A stretch of 14,444 nt of DNA from contig CBDUCL010000059.1 of NCBI GenBank assembly GCA_965365625.1, positions 1 to 14,444 of the forward strand, written 5' to 3'. Made by a program: the position numbers and the translations under genes. The stretch is from CAVWCW01 sp965365625. GTDB taxonomy: Bacteria; Pseudomonadota; Gammaproteobacteria; Chromatiales; Chromatiaceae. Below, piece after piece: positions 1-7,017 of this stretch. Numbering within the stretch: position 1 is the stretch's first letter; each line of letters starts with the position of its first letter. The notes beneath the pieces were generated by a model. That model saw only the letters and a program-made list of their open reading frames with translations, was not told where the DNA came from and made no database searches.

Positions 1-2001
1 AAGATGATCAGCCAAATCGAGCAGGTGAAGGCACGGGACGGCATTGTCATCGCGAGCCAATTCGCCGCCATCGAGGGGACCCGCCAGGTCGCCCCCGGAG
101 TGATCGCATCCTTTCTCACCACGGTGGCGGTGTTCGGCCCCCTGGCCTTTCTCGCCGGCGACATGGGCAAGGTGCTGCGGGTGTTGCCGGTGGTGCTGAT
201 TCTGGTGCTGGCGGTGAGTCTGATCGAGGCCTTTTGGATCCTGCCCAACCACCTGGGGCATGCCCTGGCTCATCGCCAATCGGACCGCAGCCGGCGTTGG
301 CGAGACCGCTTCGACGCTGGACTGGAGCGGCTGCGCGACCGCTGGATCGGCGCCGCGGTGGACGCCCTGGTGTCCCGGCGCTACCTGTTCCTCGGCGCCG
401 TGTTCGGGCTGTTTCTGGTGACCATCGGGCTGCTCGCCGGCGGCCACCTCAAGTTCCGCGCCTTCCCCGATATCGAGGGCGACGTGATCGAGGCCCGGTT
501 GCTGCTGCCCCAGGGCACGCCTTTAGCCCGTACCGAACAGGCGGTGGCGCAGATCCACCAGGCCCTGGAGCAGGTGGACGCCGAGTTCTCGCCGCGCCAA
601 CCGGACGGCGAGCCCCTGGTGCGCCAGGTCAGCGTGCGCTACAACTTCAACCAGGACGCCTACGAGTCAGGCCCGCACCTGGCCACGGTGACGGCCGACC
701 TGCTCACGGCCGAGCGGCGGCAGGGTAACCTCAATCAGGTGATCAACCGCTGGCGCGAACTCACGGGGGCGATCCCGGATGTGCTCAGCCTCAACTTCAA
801 GGAGCCGACAATCGGCCCCGCCGGGCGGCCCATCGACATCCGCCTGAGCGGCGATGACCTGCGCCGGCTCAAGGCCGCTTCGCTGGAACTCCAGGCCTGG
901 CTCGGCCGCTACCGCGGGGTGCAGGATCTCAGCGACGACCTGCGTCCGGGCAAGCCGGAACTGACCTTGCGCCTGAAGCAAGGGGCAACCTCCCTGGGGC
1001 TGAACGCCTCGATCATCGCCAGTCAGCTCCGCGACGCCTTTTACGGCACCAAGGCCAGCGAGTTCCAGGTCGGGCGCGAAGCCTACGAGATCGACGTGCG
1101 CCTGCGCGACCGCGACAAGGCCAGTCTGCGCGACCTCTACGACTACCGCATCATCACCAGCCGAGGGCATCAGGTGCCGGTGAGTGCGGTGGCCGAGATC
1201 GCCGAGACCCGGGGTTTCGCCCGCATCCAGCGTATCGACGGCCAGCGCACGGTGACCATCCGCGGCGACCTCGATGACCGCCTGGCCAACGCCAGTGAAA
1301 TCATCCGCGACACCCAGGCCCGCTTTCTGCCCCAGCTGGAGGAGCGCTACCCGGACATCCGCGTCGGTCTGGAGGGTCAGTCCAAGGAGAGCGCCGCCAC
1401 CGGCGGCTCCCTGCTGCGGGGCTTCGGGCTCGGCCTGGTGGGGGTGTTCCTGTTGCTGAGCTTCCAGTTCCGCTCCTTCCTGGAGCCGCTGGCGGTGATG
1501 GCGGCAATCCCGCTCGCCTTCATCGGCGTGGTGCTGGGGCATTTGGCCATGGGGCTGGAGCTTTCGATGCCGAGCATGATGGGCTTCGTCTCCCTGTCCG
1601 GCATCGTGGTGAATGACTCCATCCTGCTGGTGGAATTCCTCAAGCTGCGGGTGCAGGAGGGCCAGAGCGTCGCCGCCGCCGCCAGCCAGGCCAGCCGGGA
1701 GCGCTTCCGCGCCGTGCTGCTGACCTCGGTCACCACCATCGCCGGCCTGCTGCCCCTGTTGGCGGAGCGCAGCCTGCAGGCCCAGGTGCTGATTCCGCTT
1801 GCCGCCAGTATCGTGTTCGGCCTGTTGGCCTCCACCCTGCTGGTGCTGTTCGTAGTGCCGGCCCTGTTCAGCGTGTTTGCCGACCTGGGGATGACCTCCG
1901 AGGCCAAGATCCGCAGCGAGATGGAGGTGCCCAGGCTCGGCTCCGATCCCGCCGCGCCGGCCCCGTCCCAGACAGGGTCTCCGGGGGCCGCCAACGGCTG
2001 A
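1..2001 (+). CDS. RND-family efflux pump inner-membrane permease, 3' part only (5' end outside window)
   Basis: The reading frame is open at the left edge, so the gene starts upstream; about 666 residues are visible. In RND pumps this subunit is a proton-driven antiporter in the inner membrane that works with a periplasmic adaptor and an outer-membrane channel, neither of which is in this window. The visible part begins just after the usual TM4 and opens with the TM5/TM6 block (VIASFLTTVAVFGPLAFL, residues 33-50, ending ILPNHL near 84). TM7 is near 128-147, the second periplasmic domain spans about 150-470, and TM8-TM12 about 473-625. The TM10 motif GIVVNDSILLVEF (533-545) is typical of the family; where AcrB has Lys940-Asn941 this protein has Asn-Asp. 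The tail (about 630-665) is polar and rich in Pro, Ala and Gly. Family assignment is secure; the substrate cannot be told. Confidence 0.93.
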   Translation, partial: KMISQIEQVKARDGIVIASQFAAIEGTRQVAPGVIASFLTTVAVFGPLAFLAGDMGKVLRVLPVVLILVLAVSLIEAFWILPNHLGHALAHRQSDRSRRWRDRFDAGLERLRDRWIGAAVDALVSRRYLFLGAVFGLFLVTIGLLAGGHLKFRAFPDIEGDVIEARLLLPQGTPLARTEQAVAQIHQALEQVDAEFSPRQPDGEPLVRQVSVRYNFNQDAYESGPHLATVTADLLTAERRQGNLNQVINRWRELTGAIPDVLSLNFKEPTIGPAGRPIDIRLSGDDLRRLKAASLELQAWLGRYRGVQDLSDDLRPGKPELTLRLKQGATSLGLNASIIASQLRDAFYGTKASEFQVGREAYEIDVRLRDRDKASLRDLYDYRIITSRGHQVPVSAVAEIAETRGFARIQRIDGQRTVTIRGDLDDRLANASEIIRDTQARFLPQLEERYPDIRVGLEGQSKESAATGGSLLRGFGLGLVGVFLLLSFQFRSFLEPLAVMAAIPLAFIGVVLGHLAMGLELSMPSMMGFVSLSGIVVNDSILLVEFLKLRVQEGQSVAAAASQASRERFRAVLLTSVTTIAGLLPLLAERSLQAQVLIPLAASIVFGLLASTLLVLFVVPALFSVFADLGMTSEAKIRSEMEVPRLGSDPAAPAPSQTGSPGAANG

Positions 2002-2003
2002 GC

Positions 2004-2029
2004 CGGAGCCCCTCCGATGGGCGGCTCCG
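2004..2029. terminator. Candidate bidirectional hairpin between convergent genes
   Basis: CGGAGCC at 2004-2010 pairs perfectly with GGCTCCG at 2023-2029 around a 12-base loop. It lies in the 35-base gap between the RND stop codon and the stop codon of the converging DsrE-like gene. There is no T tract on either side, so it is not a textbook intrinsic terminator. Its position between two converging 3' ends is the main argument for it. Confidence 0.35.
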
Positions 2030-2036
2030 CCGGTAG

Positions 2037-2480
2037 TCAGGGTTTGAGGTAGGCGTACCCCTCCCGGAGCTGCAGGCGGGCGATTTCGGAGATCCCGGAA
2101 GGCACCACCAGGGCGCTGTCCAGCAACTCGTCTTTGTCAATGCCCCGCGCCCCCAGGGTGGCGGCGCAGACGCGGAATTCCACCCCCTTTTCCACCAGAT
2201 TCAGCACTGCCGAGTCGTAGGGGTTGTCGCGCTTGTCTGCGGCGCCCAGCAGCAGGAAGTCCACGCCCGGGCCGTAGGTGACGAATACGATCTTGGCCTG
2301 CGGGTTGTCCTCCAGATACGAACGCGCGAGCATCAGGGCCCAGCGCGCATTGCGGGTTTCGTCGAGGTGAAAGACCACTTTCTCCCAACCGGGCGCTGGG
2401 GCTTCGGACCAGGCCGGGCCGGTCGTGCCGGTCAGACACAGGGCCAACAGGCAGCCCCTGAGCATGGATGCGATATTCAT
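2037..2480 (-). CDS. Exported DsrE-family protein
   Basis: This 147-residue protein has an N-terminal signal peptide (hydrophobic stretch about 7-18, likely cleavage near AWSEA at 23-27), so it should be periplasmic. The mature part reads as a DsrE/DsrF-like fold: VVFHLDE at 35-41, IVFVTYGPGVDFLL near 64-77, and the family signature GVEFRVCAATLGARGI at 99-114 with Cys105. The C-terminus (VPSGISEIARLQLREGYAYL) is typical of small exported members. Relatives bind or transfer sulfur as persulfide on this cysteine, but many exported ones are uncharacterised. The start is supported by GAGAGG (2489-2494), 8 bases before the ATG. It follows an exported AhpD-like gene on the same strand with a 77-base gap, so the two are probably co-transcribed. 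A thiol, sulfane-sulfur or redox role is inference. Confidence 0.85.
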   Translation of the reverse strand: MNIASMLRGCLLALCLTGTTGPAWSEAPAPGWEKVVFHLDETRNARWALMLARSYLEDNPQAKIVFVTYGPGVDFLLLGAADKRDNPYDSAVLNLVEKGVEFRVCAATLGARGIDKDELLDSALVVPSGISEIARLQLREGYAYLKP

Positions 2481-2526
2481 TCTTGATACCTCTCAGGTTC
2501 GGGTGAATCAGGGCATGTTGCCCGGA

Positions 2527-2544
2527 TCGGCGCTCGGACGCCGA
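2527..2544 (-). other. Intercistronic hairpin between the AhpD-like and DsrE-like genes
   Basis: TCGGCG at 2527-2532 and CGCCGA at 2539-2544 form a perfect 6-bp stem with a 6-base loop in the 77-base gap between the two minus-strand genes. No U-rich run follows on the minus strand, so full termination is unlikely. It could be an mRNA-processing or stability element that sets different levels of the two proteins. This rests on sequence symmetry alone. Confidence 0.35.
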
Positions 2545-2557
2545 GCTAGAGTAATGT

Positions 2558-2932
2558 CTACATCCCGTCGACTTCGGCTTTAAAGGCCTCGAAGTCATAC
2601 CCCATGCCGTTAAGCACCGTGCTCCAATGCCGCACATGGGCGGCCGTGGCCACCGCTTCGCGGACCTCGGAATCGCTGGCGCCTTGCGCCCGGGCGTTCT
2701 TGGCATGGACGTAGATGCAGTAGGTGCAGGGGATTTGCGCCGCCACGCCCAAGGCAATCAGCTCCCGGGTCTTGGCGTTCAACTGGGCGCCGTCCCCCAT
2801 CAATACCGCTTCGGCCTCCATGCGGGAGGCCAGGGCGTAGGCGGGGTAGGTCTCTTGGTAAAACTTGGCCGGTTCTTGGGCGAGGCTGGTGGAGGCCAGC
2901 AGGGCCAGGGCAGTGGTGGTAATGAGTTTCAT
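2558..2932 (-). CDS. Exported AhpD-like carboxymuconolactone decarboxylase-family protein
   Basis: This 124-residue protein begins with a short signal peptide (MKLITTTALALLASTSLAQ), which predicts a periplasmic location. The core is the all-helical AhpD/CMD fold with the thiol motif PCTYCIYVH: Cys69, Cys72 and His76. Glu57 lies 12 residues before the first cysteine. This reproduces the Glu-12-Cys-xx-Cys-xxx-His spacing of mycobacterial AhpD (Glu118, Cys130, Cys133, His137), so the disulfide-reductase active site looks complete. AhpD itself is cytosolic and trimeric and feeds electrons to the peroxiredoxin AhpC; no peroxiredoxin is visible here, so the partner is unknown. The start is firm: a GGAGG Shine-Dalgarno (CCTCC at 2941-2945 on the plus strand) lies 8 bases upstream. 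It is the first gene of a likely two-gene unit with the DsrE-like protein and is divergent from the membrane regulator. Confidence 0.88.
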   Translation of the reverse strand: MKLITTTALALLASTSLAQEPAKFYQETYPAYALASRMEAEAVLMGDGAQLNAKTRELIALGVAAQIPCTYCIYVHAKNARAQGASDSEVREAVATAAHVRHWSTVLNGMGYDFEAFKAEVDGM

Positions 2933-2952
2933 CTGTGGTTCCTCCGGCTGCT

Positions 2953-2981
2953 ATGGTAGGTAAATGGACTCACTCGTTCAG
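2953..2981 (-). promoter_or_regulatory. Weak candidate promoter for the AhpD-like/DsrE-like unit
   Basis: Read on the minus strand, CTGAAC (2976-2981) and TACCAT (2953-2958) are separated by 17 bases. They match the sigma-70 -35 and -10 boxes at 3 of 6 and 4 of 6 positions. The placement, about 20 bases upstream of the AhpD-like start codon, is tight but allowed. The weak boxes suggest that an activator would be needed, if this is the promoter at all. Confidence 0.25.
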
Positions 2982-3009
2982 CCCAGGGTGCGAAACCCCG
3001 GCGCCTCGC

Positions 3010-3022
3010 TCCGCTGAGCGGA
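3010..3022. promoter_or_regulatory. 13-bp perfect palindrome, candidate operator between divergent genes
   Basis: TCCGCTGAGCGGA is a perfect inverted repeat (6-bp arms around one base). It sits in the 238-base gap between the AhpD-like gene (minus) and the TolB/TPR regulator (plus), just beyond the candidate -35 box of the minus-strand promoter. A dimeric winged-helix protein could bind such a site. Ordinary chance in GC-rich DNA remains possible. Confidence 0.35.
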
Positions 3023-3170
3023 ATCGGTTGCGGCGCGCCGTGGACCTCGTTGTCTCAAACCATAGCCGTACCGGGATTCGGTGTTGCGACGAAACTCCGA
3101 TGTTTTTCCGCAGCTTTCCCGTGTGTTGGCGGTTGCAGGTACGGGCCGGAGTGGCGCCCGGAACGGAGCG

Positions 3171-4841
3171 ATGAAACCCGGCGAGTGGTCGCAGGAGGGT
3201 CAGTTCCAACTCGCCGGTTACCGGGTCGATCCCGCGGCCCTGCGGGTCAGTGCGGCAGGCGTCGAGAATCGGCTCGAGGCCAAGGCTATGCAGGTCTTGT
3301 TGTACCTGAGCGAGCACGCCGGCCGAGTGGTGCCCCGGGCCGAGTTGGAGGCCCGGCTGTGGCCGGGCCGGATCGTCACCGAGGACGCGGTTACCAACGC
3401 CATTGCCAAGCTGCGCAAGGCTTTGGGCGACGATGCGCGCCACCCGCGGGTCATCGAGACGGTTCCCAAACGCGGTTACCGGCTGATTGCCGAGGTGGCG
3501 CCGTTGCCGGAGGCACTGGGTCGGTCCGGAAGGGGTGGCAGCGACAGCGCCTACCGCCCCCGGCCGGGGGTGGCGTCCTGGGCCCTGGCGCTCCTGTCGT
3601 TGCTCCTGGTATTGGGTGCCGGTTGGTGGTGGCTGGCGCGGACCGGACCTCCGCCCGCCAAACCCGCGGTCGCGGTGCTGCCGTTTGCGAATCTGGGCCC
3701 CAGTCCGGAGCAGGATTATTTCGCCAACGGCATTACGGCGGATCTGATCACCGACCTGTCCAAGCTTTCGGGGTTGCTGGTGATCGCGCCCAACTCGGTG
3801 TTTGCCTACCGGGATGCCGAGGCCGGGCCCGGGGAGATTTCCGCCGAGCTGGCGGTGGATTACCTGGTCACGGGCAGCGTCCAGCGTTCCGGTGAGCGCC
3901 TGCGGGTCAATGTCCGGCTGATCGAGGCGCCGGTGGAACATGCGCTCTGGGGCGAGCGCTACGATGTCGATATCCAGCAATTGTTCGAGGTCCAGGATCG
4001 GATTGCGGCGGCGGTCGTCTCCGCGCTCGAAGTCGAGCTGGCCCCGGGAGAAAGAGAGCGCCTGGCTCGGCGCTCGACCGCGAGTATTGCCGCCTATGAC
4101 CACTACCTGAAAGGATTCGAGGAGCACGGCCGCAGGTCGAAGGAACAGAATCGCTCCGCCAAGTGGGAGTTCGAACGGGCCATCGCGCTGGACCCTGGGT
4201 TCGCACGGGCCTATGCGGGGCTCGCCATGGTGCATTCCCGGGAGGCCATCGACGGTTGGACCGAAACCCCCGCCGATTCCCTGGAGGAAGCTGCAGCGCT
4301 CGCTGAGCAGGCGGCCCGGCTGGACCCGGGCTTGCCCCAGGTGCATTTTGTCGCCGGTCAGGTCGGCCTGTTCCAACGCCGGCATCTGGCCGCCATCGAG
4401 GCTGCGGAAACGGCGATCGCCATCGACCCGAACTACGCCGATGCCTACGCCCTCAGCGCCTGGATACTGAGCTATGCCGGACGGCCGGACCAAGCCATGG
4501 CCAGGCTGCAGCAGGCGATGCGCCTGAATCCCAGGCCGCCGGCCTCCTACCTGGAGGTTTTGGGGGAGATCCAATTCGTCCAGGGTCGTTACGGGGAGTC
4601 CGCGGCTACCTTCCAGCGGGTATTGAGTATCAACCCCGAATATGACCGGGCACGCATGTGGCTTGCCGCCGCACTCGCCCATGCGGGTGACACCGAAGGC
4701 GCGGAGTGGGAGGCCGCCGAGCTCCAAGTGGCGAGGCCGGACTTTTCCCTGGGGCGGTTGGCGTATGCGTTTCCATTCAAAGACGCCCGCAAGCTCGAAT
4801 GGTTAGCGCACGGACTGCGCAAGGCCGGTCTGCCGAAATAG
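3171..4841 (+). CDS. CadC-like membrane transcriptional regulator: winged helix, one TM segment, TolB-like domain, TPR repeats
   Basis: The 556-residue protein starts with an OmpR/PhoB-type winged helix (about 10-108), with LWPGRIVTEDAVTNAIAKLR (63-82) as the recognition region and IETVPKRGYRLIA as the closing wing. A basic linker leads to one membrane segment (WALALLSLLLVLGAGWWWLA, 137-156). The rest is extracytoplasmic: a TolB-like region common in adenylate-cyclase-type TPR proteins (VAVLPFANLGPSPEQDYFANG, about 167-187, to about 260), then TPR-like repeats (about 305-540; AIALDPGFARAYAGLA, AIAIDPNYADAYALSA, VLSINPEYDRARMWLA). By analogy with CadC it would sense a signal across the membrane and act directly on DNA. 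The start at 3171 follows CGGAG with a short 2-base spacing; an in-frame ATG at 3081 would add 30 residues that do not look like the domain. The adjacent divergent thiol-protein unit is the obvious target, but this is inferred. Confidence 0.88.
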   Translation: MKPGEWSQEGQFQLAGYRVDPAALRVSAAGVENRLEAKAMQVLLYLSEHAGRVVPRAELEARLWPGRIVTEDAVTNAIAKLRKALGDDARHPRVIETVPKRGYRLIAEVAPLPEALGRSGRGGSDSAYRPRPGVASWALALLSLLLVLGAGWWWLARTGPPPAKPAVAVLPFANLGPSPEQDYFANGITADLITDLSKLSGLLVIAPNSVFAYRDAEAGPGEISAELAVDYLVTGSVQRSGERLRVNVRLIEAPVEHALWGERYDVDIQQLFEVQDRIAAAVVSALEVELAPGERERLARRSTASIAAYDHYLKGFEEHGRRSKEQNRSAKWEFERAIALDPGFARAYAGLAMVHSREAIDGWTETPADSLEEAAALAEQAARLDPGLPQVHFVAGQVGLFQRRHLAAIEAAETAIAIDPNYADAYALSAWILSYAGRPDQAMARLQQAMRLNPRPPASYLEVLGEIQFVQGRYGESAATFQRVLSINPEYDRARMWLAAALAHAGDTEGAEWEAAELQVARPDFSLGRLAYAFPFKDARKLEWLAHGLRKAGLPK

Positions 4842-4845
4842 GAGA

Positions 4846-4869
4846 GGCCGGGGTGCGGGGTTTCCGGCC
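4846..4869 (+). terminator. Candidate terminator hairpin after the regulator gene
   Basis: GGCCGG at 4846-4851 pairs with CCGGCC at 4864-4869 around a 12-base loop, starting 4 bases after the regulator's stop codon. The stem is strong but no T run follows, so it may stabilise the 3' end or need Rho. Confidence 0.35.
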
Positions 4870-4937
4870 CGGTTCCAGAGGTGTCGACTGCGGGCCGGTC
4901 GCTTCGATTCGGCCGATTTCCCACGCCATCTTGGCGA

Positions 4938-4962
4938 GCTGCTATAAATTCCCAGAAGCAGC
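4938..4962 (+). promoter_or_regulatory. Extended -10 promoter candidate with overlapping inverted repeat, upstream of the phospholipase-like gene
   Basis: TGCTATAAA (4940-4948) is a good extended -10 element (TGn followed by TATAAA). No convincing -35 box is present, which is common with an extended -10. Overlapping it is a 6-bp inverted repeat, GCTGCT at 4938-4943 and AGCAGC at 4957-4962, separated by 13 bases, which could be a repressor site. The start codon of the next gene is about 95 bases downstream. The rest of 4870-5043 shows nothing else I can interpret. Confidence 0.4.
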
Positions 4963-5043
4963 GGGGCGGCGTTCGGCCTTTACCCGGGCCAGTCCCGATA
5001 ACAAGAGCGCACCGCCGAGTGCGAGAAAAAGGAGATGCAAGCC

Positions 5044-7017
5044 ATGGGATTTCTGTTCAAGCGCAAACCCCAGACGATCAAGACCCGTACCACCCACACC
5101 GGCTCCGGCCTGCGTATCGACGATTTTTTCGATCCGGGGCCGACCCCGGGCAATGTCGGGGTCTGCCTCTCCGGCGGAGGCTCCCGGGCCATGACCGCCG
5201 GCATGGGGCAGCTGAGGGGGCTCGCTCACCTGCAGCTCGGCGGCCGCAGCCTGTTGGATCAGACCCGGGCCCTGTCCACCGTTTCCGGCGGCTCCTGGAT
5301 CGGCCAGACCTTCCGCTATCTCCAGGGCGCCACGGTAGAAGAGTACCTCAACGCCTATGTGGCCGATCCCGGACGACTGGTGCTCAGCGCCAGCCCCGGG
5401 CACAGTCAGGCCGAGACCCTGGACGAGCTGCCCAAGGGCAATCCCGGGCGCAATATCGACCGCAAGCTGTTTTCTCCGGTGGGTCTGGCGGTTTCGGCCT
5501 TCGTGCTCTGGAAGTTTTTCAAGGTGCCCCCGGACATGCTCTGGCAGACCCTGGTCGGGACCCACCTGCTGGAGCCCTACGATCTGTACCAGCCGTCGAA
5601 GCGCCGGGCCCCGGACTCTTTCTTCAGCTTCGATCAGGCGTCGCTGCAGCAGGATGTGCTGGACCTCAACCCGAACCTGGACGACGAGACGGTGCACCTG
5701 CTGGCCCCCCCCCGGCAACCCTTACCGATCTGCAACCAGGCCATGTTCGTGGACCAGCCCGGCAGCGCCTTCGAGGACCTGGCGCCGGTGCAATCGACCC
5801 CGTTCATCACCGGCATCCTCGGCACCCCAGGCGGTACCGACGCCAACCGCAAGCCGCCGGGGGGCGGCGGGGTCACCTCCTTCGCCTTCAGCTCGCGGCC
5901 TCAGGGCGAGGTCAACGGTCTGATAACGGCCGAACAACAGCGCCAGTGGGCGCTCACCGACAGCATCGGCACCAGCAGCGCCTTCTTCGCCGAGAAACTG
6001 CAAAACCTTTTCAGCGATTGGCGCGGGGATGTCGACGACTTCTTCGCCAAGCTGGACGAGGTGCTGGAGGACCTGGAGCAATGGCTGCGCAAGTTGGCCG
6101 AAGACCTGGGACTGGCGGGCAAGCTGCTGGCGCTGCTGCTCGAAGGACTCGGCGAGCTCGCGGGCCAAGCCCGGGCGGGTCGCCCCGAGCGTCTGGAGCG
6201 GCTGTTTGCCCGCACCGGGATGGACCGCAAGAGCTTGCAGGCGGATTTCGCGGAATTGGCGATCCAGGGCCTGATCCCGCAGTACGACTACTGGCCGGTT
6301 AGCGATCCGAGCCCGGTGAGCGATTTCCGGCCCACCCGCTTTGCGGATGGAGGCAATCTGGAGAACACGGGCATTGCCGGGCTTCTGGCCTATGGCGATA
6401 TCGACAATGTCATCGCCTTCGTCAACAGCTCGACTCCCATGGCCTCGGCCCCGCTCGGGGCCTTTGACGACCAAGGCCGGGAGATCCCCAACAGCCGGGT
6501 GTTGGTGGATGGCCAGATCCCACCCCTGTTCGGCTACCAGCCCTACCGGGACGGCCGGGGCTATCGGCTGTACGCAGGAGATTCGAATCCGGAGTCGCCG
6601 GTGACGCGCAACAGTCAGCTGTTTCCCAGCGCTGCGTTCGCCGATCTGCTGGCGGGGCTTTGGGAGCGCAGCGGCAATGCCGCAGGTCCAGGTTCCAATC
6701 AGCACGCCGCCATCTGCCGCCAGACGCTGAGCCTGCAGGACAACCAATGGTTCGGCATTCAGGGCGGGCGCGATATCGGGCTGCTCTGGGTCTACAACAA
6801 CCGGGTGCACGACTGGTATCGCCGGCTCAGCCCGGAAGTGCAGCAGGAGCTGGGCGCCTTCGACGACCCCGATTCCTTTTCAGGCTTCCCCAACTACAGC
6901 ACCCTGAACACGGACCTCGACGCGACCCAGATCAATCTCCTGGCCAGCCTCAGCGCCTGGGTGGTGGCCGACGCGGACAATGCCGAAGCCTTCCTCGAAA
7001 TGTACGCAGCCACCTAG
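5044..7017 (+). CDS. Bacterial cPLA2/phospholipase B-type lipase (patatin-like superfamily)
   Basis: This 657-residue protein carries the three catalytic signatures of cytosolic phospholipase A2 and fungal phospholipase B, in order. The glycine-rich oxyanion loop is VCLSGGGSRAM (40-50). The nucleophile elbow is STVSGGSW (78-85) with Ser81. The catalytic aspartate is in FADGGNLENTGI (433-444) with Asp435. Such enzymes use a Ser-Asp dyad to release fatty acids from (lyso)phospholipids. The usual Gly two residues before the serine is Thr79 here. Between the serine and aspartate parts lies a long insertion with a hydrophobic segment (about 146-160) and an acidic, Leu-rich amphipathic helical stretch (about 328-375) that could form a lid or membrane-binding element. 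No signal peptide is seen. The start at 5044 is preferred because AGGAG (5030-5034) lies 9 bases upstream; the in-frame ATG at 5035 abuts that site. A nine-C run occurs at 5705-5713. The substrate is unknown. Confidence 0.85.
   Translation: MGFLFKRKPQTIKTRTTHTGSGLRIDDFFDPGPTPGNVGVCLSGGGSRAMTAGMGQLRGLAHLQLGGRSLLDQTRALSTVSGGSWIGQTFRYLQGATVEEYLNAYVADPGRLVLSASPGHSQAETLDELPKGNPGRNIDRKLFSPVGLAVSAFVLWKFFKVPPDMLWQTLVGTHLLEPYDLYQPSKRRAPDSFFSFDQASLQQDVLDLNPNLDDETVHLLAPPRQPLPICNQAMFVDQPGSAFEDLAPVQSTPFITGILGTPGGTDANRKPPGGGGVTSFAFSSRPQGEVNGLITAEQQRQWALTDSIGTSSAFFAEKLQNLFSDWRGDVDDFFAKLDEVLEDLEQWLRKLAEDLGLAGKLLALLLEGLGELAGQARAGRPERLERLFARTGMDRKSLQADFAELAIQGLIPQYDYWPVSDPSPVSDFRPTRFADGGNLENTGIAGLLAYGDIDNVIAFVNSSTPMASAPLGAFDDQGREIPNSRVLVDGQIPPLFGYQPYRDGRGYRLYAGDSNPESPVTRNSQLFPSAAFADLLAGLWERSGNAAGPGSNQHAAICRQTLSLQDNQWFGIQGGRDIGLLWVYNNRVHDWYRRLSPEVQQELGAFDDPDSFSGFPNYSTLNTDLDATQINLLASLSAWVVADADNAEAFLEMYAAT

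Noticed and set aside
2970..4727. Minus-strand frame of 585 codons opposite the TolB/TPR regulator
   Set aside because: It is a Gly/Gln/Pro-rich shadow of the regulator gene without any domain or ribosome-binding site.
5035..5043. ATG at 5035 as start of the phospholipase-like gene
   Set aside because: It abuts the AGGAG with no spacer; ATG 5044 has the proper 9-base spacing.
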